The notes: generated from the sequence alone by a model not told the origin. DNA of 64,000 bases from Candidatus Avelusimicrobium intestinale (GCA_902765225.1 CACWYV010000004.1:62001-126000), one strand, 5' to 3'; positions 26,164 through 35,967 are shown, numbered from the stretch's first letter. Made by a program: numbers and translations.

Positions 26164-27258
26164 ATGGATATCAGAGAACCGCATTCGTTATTTTCTTTGT
26201 TTATAGAAAGTTTCCGCTTGGCCAACCGTTCCTTTGGGATGATTTTGGGTTGGTTAGTGTCTGGTGTGTTGTTATATGCTATTCAGGGAGCACTTCTTCA
26301 TTTTTTGTCTCTCGGACTTTTCCAACTATTCCTACAGTTGTTAAGCATACCGATAAACGCCCTGTTGTTTGCTGTCTTGATTAAAATTTTGGCTAGCCGG
26401 GCGCTGAACGATAACACCAATTTGTCAGATCTGTTTTCTTCTTCCATCCTGTCTTCCATTTATTTGTTGATTTTTGGCTTGCTGTGTTACGGCGCCTTTT
26501 TTGGCGTTTCTGTGGTGATGTGGATGACCCAGATGGTACCGTGGTATTTTGCTTTTACTATCGATTTATTCCTACTTGTTTTATTCGTTCGCTTGTACTT
26601 TGTGGCATTAGCGATTGTTTTGCGCGACCAAGACCCTATCACTGCGTTTCGTTATAGTTGGGATATGACGAGCGGTTTCTTTATTCGTTCTCTTTTAACG
26701 TTTGTGTTATCCTATTTATTCCCGATTGTGGTTGTAGCGGGAGTGGGATACGGATTATATGTGGGCATTCCTACTTACTTTGCCGACAGTTTTGATTTAG
26801 CCAATTTGTCACCCGTTTGGTGGGGGGTATTGGGAGGACTTGCTTTCTGTTGGGCTTTTGTCTGTTTGTCTATGTTGGCATTCCGGATACTTGTTTTCCT
26901 CAATATGGATTTGGGCGAGACGGCCACGGCGCGTGTAGATTCGCTACCGGACGTACAAGCGGTTACGGAAACGACGCAACTGGAGGAAGGGGTTCCTCTG
27001 CAGTTATCTAAGACGTCTGTTAAGACGCAACCGGATACCACTTTTTCCCAAGAGTTGGACCAGGTGTACACTCCCATGAAAGAAGATGTCAATCCGGAAG
27101 CTCCGGAAGAAGACCGTATGCCTACGATTGTGTTTGATAATGATGTGGCCCAAGAAATTGAAAGAAATCGCGCCTTGTGGGAGCAGGAAAAGGCAAACGC
27201 ACGCAATAAGAAATTTCCGGACGAAGAAGAACACTCTTCTATCAAAATATCCCGTTAA
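26164..27258 (+). CDS. polytopic membrane protein of unknown function
   Basis: The 364-residue product has about six hydrophobic segments between residues 20 and 250, then a hydrophilic cytoplasmic-looking tail of about 110 residues rich in Glu, Thr and Asn. The region LRDQDPITAFRYSWDMTSGFFIRSL resembles stretches in DUF4013-like and glycerophosphodiesterase-membrane-domain proteins, but I cannot assign it. The start at 26164 was chosen over an upstream frame because TATAAT (26140-26145) with TTGGAA at -35 lies between them and AGGAAGAG precedes the ATG. A strong terminator follows, so it is a single-gene transcript. Confidence 0.7.
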   Translation: MDIREPHSLFSLFIESFRLANRSFGMILGWLVSGVLLYAIQGALLHFLSLGLFQLFLQLLSIPINALLFAVLIKILASRALNDNTNLSDLFSSSILSSIYLLIFGLLCYGAFFGVSVVMWMTQMVPWYFAFTIDLFLLVLFVRLYFVALAIVLRDQDPITAFRYSWDMTSGFFIRSLLTFVLSYLFPIVVVAGVGYGLYVGIPTYFADSFDLANLSPVWWGVLGGLAFCWAFVCLSMLAFRILVFLNMDLGETATARVDSLPDVQAVTETTQLEEGVPLQLSKTSVKTQPDTTFSQELDQVYTPMKEDVNPEAPEEDRMPTIVFDNDVAQEIERNRALWEQEKANARNKKFPDEEEHSSIKISR

Positions 27259-27288
27259 GGCGGGAAACGTGTGACGGGAACTCTTTTT

Positions 27289-27319
27289 AGAGAGCGACGT
27301 AGGAACGCTCTCTTTTTTG
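27289..27319 (+). terminator. terminator
   Basis: AGAGAGCG (27289-27296) pairs with CGCTCTCT (27306-27313), followed by a run of T. Confidence 0.88.
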
Positions 27320-27352
27320 ATAAGGCGAAGTTATTTGGGGGGGAGCGTTTTT

Positions 27353-27664
27353 ATGAAATATCCTCGTATGGTTATCCGTGATATTGGTACGTTTTTTCCC
27401 ATGTGTTGGGCAATTCTGCGCGGTCAGTATAAAATGCCGTGGGGAACGTTGCTATGGGGTATTTTGTGGGTGATATATTTAATCAGCCCGATAGATACGT
27501 TTCCGGATGGGATACCCATACTGGGGATTACGGATGATGGGGCGTTCGCGGCGTTGGTGTTGATGAAGATTCACCGGGATTTGGAGGCTTTCCGCCAATC
27601 CAGAGAGCCAAGACGTGTGATTTTAGATGCGGAGGTTGTACCGACGGACCAGGAACACAAATAA
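27353..27664 (+). CDS. YkvA-family (DUF1232) membrane protein
   Basis: This 103-residue protein carries the DUF1232 core: WGTLLWGILWVIYLISPIDTFPDG, then PILGITDDGAFAALVL and a charged tail. The family's SPIDLIPD-like motif is conserved as SPIDTFPDG. Two short hydrophobic segments flank it. The function of the family is not known. The start at 27353 follows GGGGGGGAGCG. Its stop is 22 nt before the AsmA-like gene, with which it is probably cotranscribed. Confidence 0.85.
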   Translation: MKYPRMVIRDIGTFFPMCWAILRGQYKMPWGTLLWGILWVIYLISPIDTFPDGIPILGITDDGAFAALVLMKIHRDLEAFRQSREPRRVILDAEVVPTDQEHK

Positions 27665-27686
27665 AACCCGTCGGAAAAGGAAAATT

Positions 27687-29861
27687 ATGAAAAAATGTAT
27701 CAAGTGGGGTAGTAAAATTTTAGGAGTGCTGGTTTTGTTGGCTGTGGTGGGACTGGTGGCTTTGCGGATTATGTTCCCGCCGGAAAAAGTAAAACAATTG
27801 GTGTTGGATTATGCCCAAAACACTTTACACCGTGAAGTGACTTTTGAGTCTGTTTCGTTTAATCTTATCGGAGTGACACTCAATCAGTTTGCTCTTTCGG
27901 AAAATTCCTCGTTTGCCCAGGGAACTTTTGTGAAGGCGGACCGTTTGTCGGTAAAAGCAGCCCTATGGCCGCTATTTAAGAAACAAATAGAAATTGCTTC
28001 CGTTTACTTGGACGGTTTAGAAGTTAATATTCAAAAAAACAAAGACGGTTCCTTTAATTTTGATAGTTTGGTATCCGCCGATTCCACAACTACGGAAAAA
28101 GAAAAACCGCAAGAGGATTCCGGGATGGCTTTTGCGTTTACGGCGCGTCGCATCCGGGCTACCGATTGCAGTTTTAACTATAAAGATTTACAAACGGGCC
28201 TTGCCACCGGCGTAGACAAATTAAATATAGAGATAAATAACGGAACGTTAGACAAACCGTTCCCGGTTACCCTTTCGTTTACCAGTCAAACACAAGACGG
28301 AAACGGGCCTGTTTTGTCCGTACCGGTGGATATTGCCCTCAACGTGTTTTTAGCCGGATTGGATTTGCCCAAAGCCTATGTGGAAATTGCTTCAGCCCGT
28401 GCTTCGTATAAACATATCCAACTGGATTTGCAAGGGAAGGCGGAGAATTTTAAAAATCCGCATGTAGATTTGACGGGTTCTATTTCCGGGATAGACAATA
28501 CGGCCCTAACGGATTTTTTGCCAGACTTACCGCCTTTTACGTTGGGCACGATTCGTTTGGCGGCTAAAGCTGATGCGGATTTGGATGCTTCTTCCTTACA
28601 GCTTCATCACGCATCTTTACAGATGTTAGATAACTCGCTTTCTGCCCAGGGAAAGGTGAATTGGGGGGGAGCGGCCGCTACCTACCAGGTGAGCGGAAAG
28701 TTGCAGGCTGATATTGCCCAATTGGTGAAAATGACGGAAGATACCGGTTTTTCACCGCAGGGTGTCATCAGCGGATCGTTTACCGCCACCGATAAAAAGG
28801 ACGGTAAAGATGTGCGCGGACAACTTGTGCTGAAAAATTTAAGTGCTCTTTATCCGCCGTTTACGCTTTCCCAAACCAACGGTACGATTCAAATGGCTTC
28901 CCTGGATGATATTTCTTGTGCTTCCTTGACGGGGCTTTTCAACGGGGAGAAATTTACCTCGTCATTTGCCTATAAAAATATTAAAGAGGTATTAGACCTT
29001 ACGTTGCGTTTGCACTTGGATAAATTGATTTTATCGTCTTTCCCGTCGTTTGACACGCCGGCCGAAAACAAAACGGAACGCTCCGACAAACCCGCGGAGC
29101 CGGCTTCTGCGGCCCCGCATACGGCGCAAACTTATTTTAATGTCCGTGCCGATATTACCTCCGGCGAAGTACGGGTGCCGTATTTCCGCACCGACGGAAT
29201 TTCGGTACAGGCGGCCCTGACAAATTTAAGCGAAAATATGCAAAAAGCAAACGGAACCGTATCGTTTGCTTTGCAACCCGGTGCCATCACCGATATGGAT
29301 ACATTACTTAAACAAAGTAAAATGGTACGGATTTTACTGTTGCCGTTGGGGTTATTAAATAAAGTAAGTGAGAAACTGCATTTAAATCTCTTTTCTCCTT
29401 CCGAACAAAGCGGTAAAGGAGAAATCTCGCTCACAAAAGCCGAAGGAAAATACACGTTTACTAACGGACTGATGACGATTGATTCCACTACTTTTGAGTC
29501 GGCTGTGACAAATTTAAATGCCGGCGGTACGGTTAATTTTGCGGACAACACCCTCAACATGAAAGCTTCGGCTACGCTGCTAACCAAACAAACCCCGCTC
29601 GTGCTGAAAATTACCGGTACGTTGGATAATCCGTCCGGCAAGGTGGACGTGGTTAATACGGTGGGTTCGGTAGTCGGTGGAATTTTGAATTACAAAACGG
29701 CCCAGTCCGCCGTGACCGGTACTGCCAAAACAGCTGCTGGGGTGGCCACCGGCGCCGCCAAAGGGGCCGGAACGGCTGCTCAAGAAACGGCCAAAGCAGC
29801 TAAAGAAACGGTGAAAGCATTAGGCGGTTTGTTTAAAAAGAAATCATCTAACGAAGAATAA
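27687..29861 (+). CDS. AsmA-like large envelope protein
   Basis: One N-terminal transmembrane helix (residues 10-28) is followed by a large periplasmic part. The beginning matches AsmA: PPEKVKQLVLDYAQNTLHREVTFESVSF, then the repeated beta-strand pattern with ADRLSVKAALWPLF and DGLEVNIQKNKDGSFNFDSL. AsmA/TamB-related proteins are thought to bridge the periplasm and help lipid transport or outer-membrane assembly. The C-terminal part has the conserved NAGGTVNFADNTLNMKASATL and a final Ala/Thr/Lys-rich tail (AKAAKETVKALGGLFKK). It has 724 residues. AAAGGAAAA precedes the ATG at 27687. Confidence 0.85.
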   Translation: MKKCIKWGSKILGVLVLLAVVGLVALRIMFPPEKVKQLVLDYAQNTLHREVTFESVSFNLIGVTLNQFALSENSSFAQGTFVKADRLSVKAALWPLFKKQIEIASVYLDGLEVNIQKNKDGSFNFDSLVSADSTTTEKEKPQEDSGMAFAFTARRIRATDCSFNYKDLQTGLATGVDKLNIEINNGTLDKPFPVTLSFTSQTQDGNGPVLSVPVDIALNVFLAGLDLPKAYVEIASARASYKHIQLDLQGKAENFKNPHVDLTGSISGIDNTALTDFLPDLPPFTLGTIRLAAKADADLDASSLQLHHASLQMLDNSLSAQGKVNWGGAAATYQVSGKLQADIAQLVKMTEDTGFSPQGVISGSFTATDKKDGKDVRGQLVLKNLSALYPPFTLSQTNGTIQMASLDDISCASLTGLFNGEKFTSSFAYKNIKEVLDLTLRLHLDKLILSSFPSFDTPAENKTERSDKPAEPASAAPHTAQTYFNVRADITSGEVRVPYFRTDGISVQAALTNLSENMQKANGTVSFALQPGAITDMDTLLKQSKMVRILLLPLGLLNKVSEKLHLNLFSPSEQSGKGEISLTKAEGKYTFTNGLMTIDSTTFESAVTNLNAGGTVNFADNTLNMKASATLLTKQTPLVLKITGTLDNPSGKVDVVNTVGSVVGGILNYKTAQSAVTGTAKTAAGVATGAAKGAGTAAQETAKAAKETVKALGGLFKKKSSNEE

Positions 29862-29871
29862 TCTTCTCTGC

Positions 29872-29897
29872 AAGTACCCTGCGCGAGGCGGGTACTT
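29872..29897 (+). terminator. hairpin after the AsmA-like gene, probable terminator
   Basis: AAGTACCC (29872-29879) pairs with GGGTACTT (29890-29897). The T tract after it is interrupted (ACTCCCTTCTCTTCTCGCTTTTT), so its strength is uncertain. Confidence 0.55.
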
Positions 29898-29928
29898 ACT
29901 CCCTTCTCTTCTCGCTTTTTATGTAAAG

Positions 29929-29997
29929 GGGCCAAAAGACCTAGACGGTACTGGGTCTTTTGGCCCATTGACGTGACCAATGCATCCTTTTTATAAT
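29929..29997 (+). promoter_or_regulatory. inverted-repeat promoter element, copy A
   Basis: A perfect 13-bp inverted repeat GGGCCAAAAGACC / GGTCTTTTGGCCC (29929-29941 and 29954-29966) ends one base before the -35 TTGACG (29968-29973). An 18-nt spacer leads to TATAAT (29992-29997). The same arrangement occurs at 34274 and 59078, each ahead of a large secreted protein. It could be an operator, an activator site or an upstream hairpin. Confidence 0.7.
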
Positions 29998-30031
29998 TTA
30001 AAAGTGAATTTTATACATAAGGTAAATAATC

Positions 30032-32662
30032 ATGAAAAATAGAATGAAATGTTTAAAATGGATGTCAGTAAGTTTTTTATTGATCGGTTGTTACACGGGT
30101 TCGGTATTTGGCCAACTACCCCTAAAGGCCGTTGTGCGCATAGCGCGCATAGGGGAGGAGGCCGTTGAGAAATCGCTTACGCAACCTGTTTTTGTCCGGA
30201 TGGAAAAAATGCTTTTTAACGGTGTGGAAAGTGTAGTGGCCAGCGAACCCGCGACGCAGAAAACAATTTGGCCCATGGATAAAGGGGCCACAGCTGTTGG
30301 AAGGTATTGGTCGCGGTTTTCGCCGGACGGACGTAATTTATCCAATGAAACTTGGCTCGCCCGTACTCGGCGGGCCGGCATTGTGCCCCCTTCCTCCATG
30401 GGGGAAGGAAAAGCCTTGGAACTTATACAAAAAAACGTGGACGTAAAACAGCTTCCCGCCGAAGAATTGCAATCTTTTTATATGCAGACGTTTCCGGCTC
30501 TTGTATTGGAAGATCGGTTGGTTCCAACAGAAAAACAAATGCGAGATGCCCTTTCCTATTACAAACGCATTATCACAAAAAAATTTAATGAAAAGACTCC
30601 TCTGACTTTGGAAAATTGGGGGGAAGTAATTGCGGCAACTACCTATATAGGCTGGTTTGGAAAGCCTGAAGACGGCGAGTTTGTTGGATATGTGGCTCGG
30701 ATGACTTTTCCGGGTGATGTGAACGATTGGGTGGATTTACCGTTAGCTCGCGCGTTGCTGAGCATGAGAGCGTACGGCGAACTGCGTGATTTGCTAGATT
30801 ACCGGTTGCATACACAGCCTGCGGTGTCAGCTGTTTGGAAAAATATCGCACGTTATGCGGATATATACGGTATTGGATTAAAAGTGCCGATGGAACGGGT
30901 CCGCAAGTATGGTACTATGCTGACAATGTCGGACGAAATCCAACGGCAGATGGGTTCTTGGAACCCCTACAATTTGTTTCATACCGACGTGTCGGTAGAA
31001 ATGACGGAAGCCTGGGTGGAAATTGGCCAACGGATCAAGGATATGTATGTGCGCGAAAGCCTTCGGGAAGCTTTACGTCCGTCCCAATGGGAAAAATTTA
31101 TGACACAGGAAACAGCTCAAGCGGCCGCCGTGGCTATGACCCGTTTCCCCGAAGTGTGGAATTCCCTACCGGTAAAACCGGTATTTTCTCCGGTTCCCTC
31201 TGCGGAAGAAATAGCTCGGGATCAAAAACGTTTGTTTGACCATGCTTTGAGAAGTTTGGATCTCACGTGGCAAAGGTATCACCGCTTGGAAGTGAAACCA
31301 GAGGGCGGTTTTCAACATGCGGCTACACCGTCGGATGAGAATATAATTAGGGACGGCAATAATGATGCACTTTGGGAAAAGTTATACGATCTCCAGCAAG
31401 AAGCCCGAAATGAAGATGCTCGTTTTCAGGTAATCAAACAGAAAATAGAAGAAGGTTGGACGGCCGACAGGATTTCCTGGTTGGTAAACGGATACCCCTA
31501 TTCACATCCTGACCTTAGCGATTTTACATTTACCAATGTGGAAGTAAAGGACGGACGGTTGGAATCGTCGGGACCTCGCCTTTTTACTGCTCCGACTCCC
31601 GGTGGCCATGGGGAAAGAATTGTTAAACAAACTTTCTTGGACCAGAGTGCCCGGAATTACAAACAAGCCATCCGGGAATTATGGATGACTCAATACGAAC
31701 AGTTCCAATATCAAAGTCGGGCTTTTTATCAATCCGCTTTGCAACGTGCCGGGGAGGAACAGCATCAGCAAGCGGTGGAAGCAGCTCAAAAACAAGTAAC
31801 CAGTGCTTATAACCAGTATAATTATGTCAAACGGGAAGTCTTACGCGGTACGCCGGTAGAAGAAATTTATGAGGCCGTGTATGCACACGCTCTCAAACCG
31901 GGGGAAGTGTGGGAGCTGCCACCGCTAGTAGTTGGCTTTCAAAGTATAGGGGATCGCCCTGCATTTGAAGCTCCGGTCCAGTCGTTGGCAGACAAACGGG
32001 AAAAACAGGAGTTGTTGGATTATGCCACTGCCGATTATTTGGCTAGCAAAAAATCGGCGGCTGCGGACCAACGGGCTGTTGACCGTTTTATCCCGGTAAC
32101 CAAAAAAATGCCGGTTGATCCTTATAAAAGTGCCTTGTGGAAGGCCGAGAGAGCAAAGAATTGTTTGGCGGACCGGTTGTCTAAATTGCAACGGATAGAA
32201 GAAGGCATCCAACAAGGGCATGATACGAGCACAATTATTGCGGATGTATATGGTTATGCGCCGCTTGCAGAGAGAACCCGCATGAGGTTTTTGGGGCCTG
32301 AAAGATCTTATTCGTGGCGCGGAGGGGCCCCGCTTGAAGGTGAAATTTCCACTAAATGGGAATACCATGTCAAGCAACGCATGTTAGATAAATTCTTGAA
32401 TGAGTACGAAGCGGCCCAAGCCAAGCATAGGGAAATAGAGGAAAATATTGCCCGCTTGAGTAAGAAAACAGGGTTTATTGGTCAACATAAACGGAAAAAA
32501 CAGTTGGAAAATTACCTTGAGCAAAACCGTGAAGCCAGGGAGAATCTATCAACATGCGAACAGAATCTCAAAATTCTTTGTACGGCATTGGGGCAAGGAA
32601 AGACTCTCCAGGAGATATATAGTATATTGCACATAGATGTAACGTATATTTTTGAAAAATAA
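30032..32662 (+). CDS. large secreted protein of unknown function, paralogue of the 34.4-kb gene
   Basis: A signal peptide ends VFG before QLPLK; a lipobox-like LIGC at Cys20 is an alternative. Residues about 130-340 match the 34.4-kb protein closely, with shared patterns such as SFYxxxFPxxLxE, a tyrosine-rich YYK helix, and SPYNLL/NPYNLF. The C-terminal half is charged, probably coiled helical. It contains four copies of a ~20-residue motif ending xGxxxxxIxxxVYGYA-like: KIEEGWTADRISWLVNG, EVLRGTPVEEIYEAVYAHA, GIQQGHDTSTIIADVYGYA and GQGKTLQEIYSIL. 876 residues. I recognise no known domain. It is followed 38 nt later by another secreted protein in the same operon. Confidence 0.75.
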   Translation: MKNRMKCLKWMSVSFLLIGCYTGSVFGQLPLKAVVRIARIGEEAVEKSLTQPVFVRMEKMLFNGVESVVASEPATQKTIWPMDKGATAVGRYWSRFSPDGRNLSNETWLARTRRAGIVPPSSMGEGKALELIQKNVDVKQLPAEELQSFYMQTFPALVLEDRLVPTEKQMRDALSYYKRIITKKFNEKTPLTLENWGEVIAATTYIGWFGKPEDGEFVGYVARMTFPGDVNDWVDLPLARALLSMRAYGELRDLLDYRLHTQPAVSAVWKNIARYADIYGIGLKVPMERVRKYGTMLTMSDEIQRQMGSWNPYNLFHTDVSVEMTEAWVEIGQRIKDMYVRESLREALRPSQWEKFMTQETAQAAAVAMTRFPEVWNSLPVKPVFSPVPSAEEIARDQKRLFDHALRSLDLTWQRYHRLEVKPEGGFQHAATPSDENIIRDGNNDALWEKLYDLQQEARNEDARFQVIKQKIEEGWTADRISWLVNGYPYSHPDLSDFTFTNVEVKDGRLESSGPRLFTAPTPGGHGERIVKQTFLDQSARNYKQAIRELWMTQYEQFQYQSRAFYQSALQRAGEEQHQQAVEAAQKQVTSAYNQYNYVKREVLRGTPVEEIYEAVYAHALKPGEVWELPPLVVGFQSIGDRPAFEAPVQSLADKREKQELLDYATADYLASKKSAAADQRAVDRFIPVTKKMPVDPYKSALWKAERAKNCLADRLSKLQRIEEGIQQGHDTSTIIADVYGYAPLAERTRMRFLGPERSYSWRGGAPLEGEISTKWEYHVKQRMLDKFLNEYEAAQAKHREIEENIARLSKKTGFIGQHKRKKQLENYLEQNREARENLSTCEQNLKILCTALGQGKTLQEIYSILHIDVTYIFEK

Positions 32663-32700
32663 AAGATTGTTTAATTCTATCAGGAAGGAAGCGTGAAAAA

Positions 32701-34182
32701 ATGAAAAAGAAAACAGTTCTGTTGTTAGGTGTGTTGAGTGTCTTAGTAGGAATTAATCCTGCTTGGGGACAAGTTCCGCAAGTTGGCAGAGGTCTTGTGC
32801 GGGCGGGGGAAGTTCTCCCCGAAGTAGGGAGTCAGAGCTCCCGAACCGGATTGGGACGGGCGTTGTTGAATAAAGTGAACCCTGCCGGTATTTCGCGAGT
32901 GCCCCCTTCTTTTCCGCTGCAGATTTCAAGCGGTATGATTCCGCCCAATTCTCGGGTAATTGTTAAAGATCCGATGTGGACCAACCTGGATTTTCCCTCG
33001 GGGATTCCGCTGACGGCCCGGGTGGATTCAGCTAGCGAGGCCCTGGGTAAACAACTTTTGATTAACAAATTGAGTTTAGGAGTACGGGAGCAGACCCCTT
33101 CCATAGGGATGTTACCCATCATCAATAATTGGTTTGATGTTTCTGAAACGGCTTTCTCCACGGTGTGGCAATCGTTTGCCAAAAGCGTTTTACGCCAAAA
33201 TCAATATTTATGGGCGTTGACTCAGGTGCGTCACGGAATTATCAGGCAAACGCCTGTGTCTACCTTGCGATCTTTGACGGAATCAGCGGGGGAACTTACC
33301 CAGGAAATTCAGTTACCGTCGGGGATAGAACCCGAATCTTTGGATACTAAGTTGTATGTGTTCCGGGATAGCGTATTTCCCCGGGAGACGGTTATTTTCG
33401 GCGCTCCGGCGTTTTCCGCGGCTGATGCGGCGACCAAGCAGGCACTCCTCTTGCAAGAAAGAAACCGTTGCATGAGTGCTTCCCAGTTGGTAAAACGTTA
33501 CCAACAGACACTGGAATACTTACAACAAAAACAGGCCCCGGCCGAGCAAATCAACCAATACCAAACGGCATTGAATGATGCTTTTGTCTACTACGCAGAA
33601 ACGGTAGCTCGCTGGTTGGCTGTGCGTGAAGCGATTGTGGGAGTGTGGCCTGCAGAAGGGATTAAAACACATTTGAAAGAAGCGCTTAGTTTGACGGATT
33701 TATCTTTTCCCAGTTTACGGCCGATGGATGTTCTTTCGTATGAAGATAGTATCTTTCGTTTTTCCTCGCAAGATGGTTTGTTGACGGGAGATTACCCCGT
33801 GGCCTCTATGGAAGAAGGGATCCGCAAACAGAAATTATATGAACAGGTTGTGTCTTTTGAAAGAACGCAACGACAAGTCCTGGAAGATAAAATAAATAAA
33901 CTGAAAACATTGGAAAGTCGGGCGCAGGATCCCATGTATCGGTCGCAGTTGTTTAGTTTATCTTCCCTGACAGAAATAGAGGAAAATATACCCGATGGTT
34001 GGATGGCCCTGGCGGACATTCAAAATGAAATAGACCGGTTGACGCAAGATATTCAAGTTATTTCGCAAGATTTGAAAAATACTCCGGGAGCGCTCCTGTA
34101 TATACGGGAAGAAATTAAAAAGGGAACCCCACTGGCAGAGATTGAAGAGACTGTACGGGGAAAATACCAACTTAATTATTAG
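32701..34182 (+). CDS. secreted protein of unknown function, second gene of the operon
   Basis: The 493-residue product has a signal peptide cut after AWG (then QVPQVG). The middle is unlike the neighbours, but the C-terminus carries the same short motif found four times in the upstream protein (REEIKKGTPLAEIEETVRG). Residues about 270-330 and 420-480 are strongly helical and coiled-coil-like. There is an early Pro/Ser/Arg-rich stretch after the signal. AGGAAGGAAGCG precedes the ATG. No known domain is recognised. A paralogous fold and joint secretion with the 30.0-kb protein suggest a shared surface or periplasmic function. Confidence 0.72.
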   Translation: MKKKTVLLLGVLSVLVGINPAWGQVPQVGRGLVRAGEVLPEVGSQSSRTGLGRALLNKVNPAGISRVPPSFPLQISSGMIPPNSRVIVKDPMWTNLDFPSGIPLTARVDSASEALGKQLLINKLSLGVREQTPSIGMLPIINNWFDVSETAFSTVWQSFAKSVLRQNQYLWALTQVRHGIIRQTPVSTLRSLTESAGELTQEIQLPSGIEPESLDTKLYVFRDSVFPRETVIFGAPAFSAADAATKQALLLQERNRCMSASQLVKRYQQTLEYLQQKQAPAEQINQYQTALNDAFVYYAETVARWLAVREAIVGVWPAEGIKTHLKEALSLTDLSFPSLRPMDVLSYEDSIFRFSSQDGLLTGDYPVASMEEGIRKQKLYEQVVSFERTQRQVLEDKINKLKTLESRAQDPMYRSQLFSLSSLTEIEENIPDGWMALADIQNEIDRLTQDIQVISQDLKNTPGALLYIREEIKKGTPLAEIEETVRGKYQLNY

Positions 34183-34193
34183 TTGCTTTTATA

Positions 34194-34260
34194 ACCGGAC
34201 GGGTCCCCTCCTCAGCATACACGCCGTCCGGTTGAATACGCCCTTTACCAATAAGGGCGT
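34194..34260 (+). terminator. two hairpins after the operon, probable terminator region
   Basis: ACCGGACGG / CCGTCCGGT (about 34194-34202 and 34223-34231) is followed by ACGCCCTT / AAGGGCGT (34238-34245 and 34253-34260), then ACCTTTTA. The second stem is the likelier terminator. Confidence 0.55.
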
Positions 34261-34273
34261 ACCTTTTAGAATA

Positions 34274-34339
34274 GCCAAAGGACCTAGATGAATCTGGGTC
34301 TTTTGGCCCTTGTGAAAAAGGATGATAAAGTACTAGAAT
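34274..34339 (+). promoter_or_regulatory. inverted-repeat promoter element, copy B
   Basis: GCCAAAGGACC (34274-34284) pairs with GGTCTTTTGGC (34297-34307) with one mismatch. The motif GGTCTTTTGGCCC runs directly into the -35 TTGTGA (34310-34315), then an 18-nt spacer and TAGAAT (34334-34339). Confidence 0.7.
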
Positions 34340-34399
34340 CGTGAAGTAGGTAAGTTGTTTCGTTTCAAATAATTCGGCAAGTCTTAGGAAGAGAACATT

Positions 34400-35923
34400 A
34401 TGAAGAAACGATGGCAGTTGTTCATTATTTGCAGTTTGTGGGCCGTAGGTTCCATACCGGCTTTTGGACAAGGAGCGTTGGGAGATGCCTTGGTTAAAGC
34501 CGTGTTTAGCCAGGGAGCCGTGAAACAAATTCCCACTGCTACCACTACTCAGCAGGCATTTCGTTCCCTGGTAAGAACATGGGAACGAGGCCATAGCCGT
34601 TGGGCGGCTGGTTTCGTGGCCCGTAAGTACTTGGATCAGCCAACAAAAAAAGCGGTGTTTGTAGACCCGTTGTGGTATAAAGCAGCGTACGAGGCAAAAA
34701 TTACGGGATTGCCTTCCATGGCCAGGGCGCAGGCATTGGCTATTTCCCAGGGGAAAAAAGCATTGGATAGATCTTTTTCTCCCGCAGATGTTTCTTCCTT
34801 TTATTTATCTCTTTTTCCGCAAACCCTTATAGAAGAGGGGGCTGCCCCTACCATGGAACAATTTGATAAAGCCCTTTTATTCTATTACAAAGAGTCTGAA
34901 AAATTAATCCAGCAGACTTCTTTTACGCAAGAGGATTGGGCACTTGGCGTTTCTTTAATCAATAACATCGGACTTTTCGGTTCTTTGTTGGACGGGGAAT
35001 TGATCGTTCAAATAGCTAATCTTCCCTTTGCCGAAAATTTGCTTCCGTGGACGGAGTACACGGCTGCGTTGGCTTTGTTAAATTTGGGGCGTTACGAGTT
35101 ATTGGAAGAGTTTATCGTCGTTCGTTTGGAACGGGATCTGTTGCAAGAGGGTGATTCTGCTTTGGCTGCTACTTTTGCCAACATCAAGGCCTTGGTGGAT
35201 GAAAAAAATATCCCGGTTTATATTCCTCAATTGGAGGAATATAAAGGGGCGGTAACTCCTTTGCCTATTGAACTGCAACGGCAATTGGCGCGGGTTAGCC
35301 CGTATAATTTGCTGCAAGGCACCCTAGACGCTGACCGCCAATGGATAGCGTTGCGGCGGGCTTTAGAAAAGGATTTTAGAGACCTTTACGTCACTCAGCG
35401 GGAATTGCGCCGGGTGCGTTATTCCCTGCACCAGGAACAATTGGAACGTATAAGGCAACAAACAAGGGAACCGGTATCACCCCCGAATTGGAAACAGACT
35501 GTCCGGGACGGGGTGCGTACTTTGGTTTACGGAATAGAGCCGGAAGAATTGCCCCCGCCGACGTATTCCCTTTTGCTGTTTCAATTAGCCAGAGAAACAG
35601 CAGCCGCAGAACGGGTCCATGATCCGGCGCTCATTGGCCCCAATAATTTGGAGGATCCCGCCAGCTGGAATCCTGCAACACAACGTTATGAATATCCGTC
35701 CGGTATGGGGGGGCCTTGGGCACAGATTCCTATGGAACCCAAGTATTTTCCGTTCTCGCAATTCCAGCAAGAACCTTTTAACAACCTGGGGATCAGTCGG
35801 GAAGAATTGGAGAGATTGTTGGGAATTGACGATTCTGTTTCGGATGTTCGTCTTCTATTAGAGGTCGCGAGAAATCATTTAAAAACCGGCTTGCGCAACC
35901 TTACCCGCAGCAAGAAAAAATAA
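34400..35923 (+). CDS. large secreted protein of unknown function, paralogue of the 30.0-kb gene
   Basis: Signal peptide cut after AFG (then QGALGD). Residues about 115-340 align with the 30.0-kb protein: FSPADVSSFYLSLFPQTLIE, FYYKESEKLIQ, a helix pair with GLFGSLLDGELIVQIANLPF, ALALLNLGRYELLEEF and RVSPYNLLQG. The C-terminal third is short and Pro-rich and lacks the repeated motif of the paralogue. The region looks all-helical, perhaps TPR-like, but no canonical repeat is clear. 507 residues. It has its own promoter element and terminator, so it is a single-gene transcript under the same control as its paralogue. Confidence 0.75.
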   Translation: MKKRWQLFIICSLWAVGSIPAFGQGALGDALVKAVFSQGAVKQIPTATTTQQAFRSLVRTWERGHSRWAAGFVARKYLDQPTKKAVFVDPLWYKAAYEAKITGLPSMARAQALAISQGKKALDRSFSPADVSSFYLSLFPQTLIEEGAAPTMEQFDKALLFYYKESEKLIQQTSFTQEDWALGVSLINNIGLFGSLLDGELIVQIANLPFAENLLPWTEYTAALALLNLGRYELLEEFIVVRLERDLLQEGDSALAATFANIKALVDEKNIPVYIPQLEEYKGAVTPLPIELQRQLARVSPYNLLQGTLDADRQWIALRRALEKDFRDLYVTQRELRRVRYSLHQEQLERIRQQTREPVSPPNWKQTVRDGVRTLVYGIEPEELPPPTYSLLLFQLARETAAAERVHDPALIGPNNLEDPASWNPATQRYEYPSGMGGPWAQIPMEPKYFPFSQFQQEPFNNLGISREELERLLGIDDSVSDVRLLLEVARNHLKTGLRNLTRSKKK

Positions 35924-35942
35924 TATCTTCTCTTACGATTGT

Positions 35943-35967
35943 GCCCCCTGTCCGCAGGGGGCATTTT
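35943..35967 (+). terminator. terminator
   Basis: GCCCCCT (35943-35949) pairs with AGGGGGC (35956-35962), followed by ATTTT. Confidence 0.8.
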
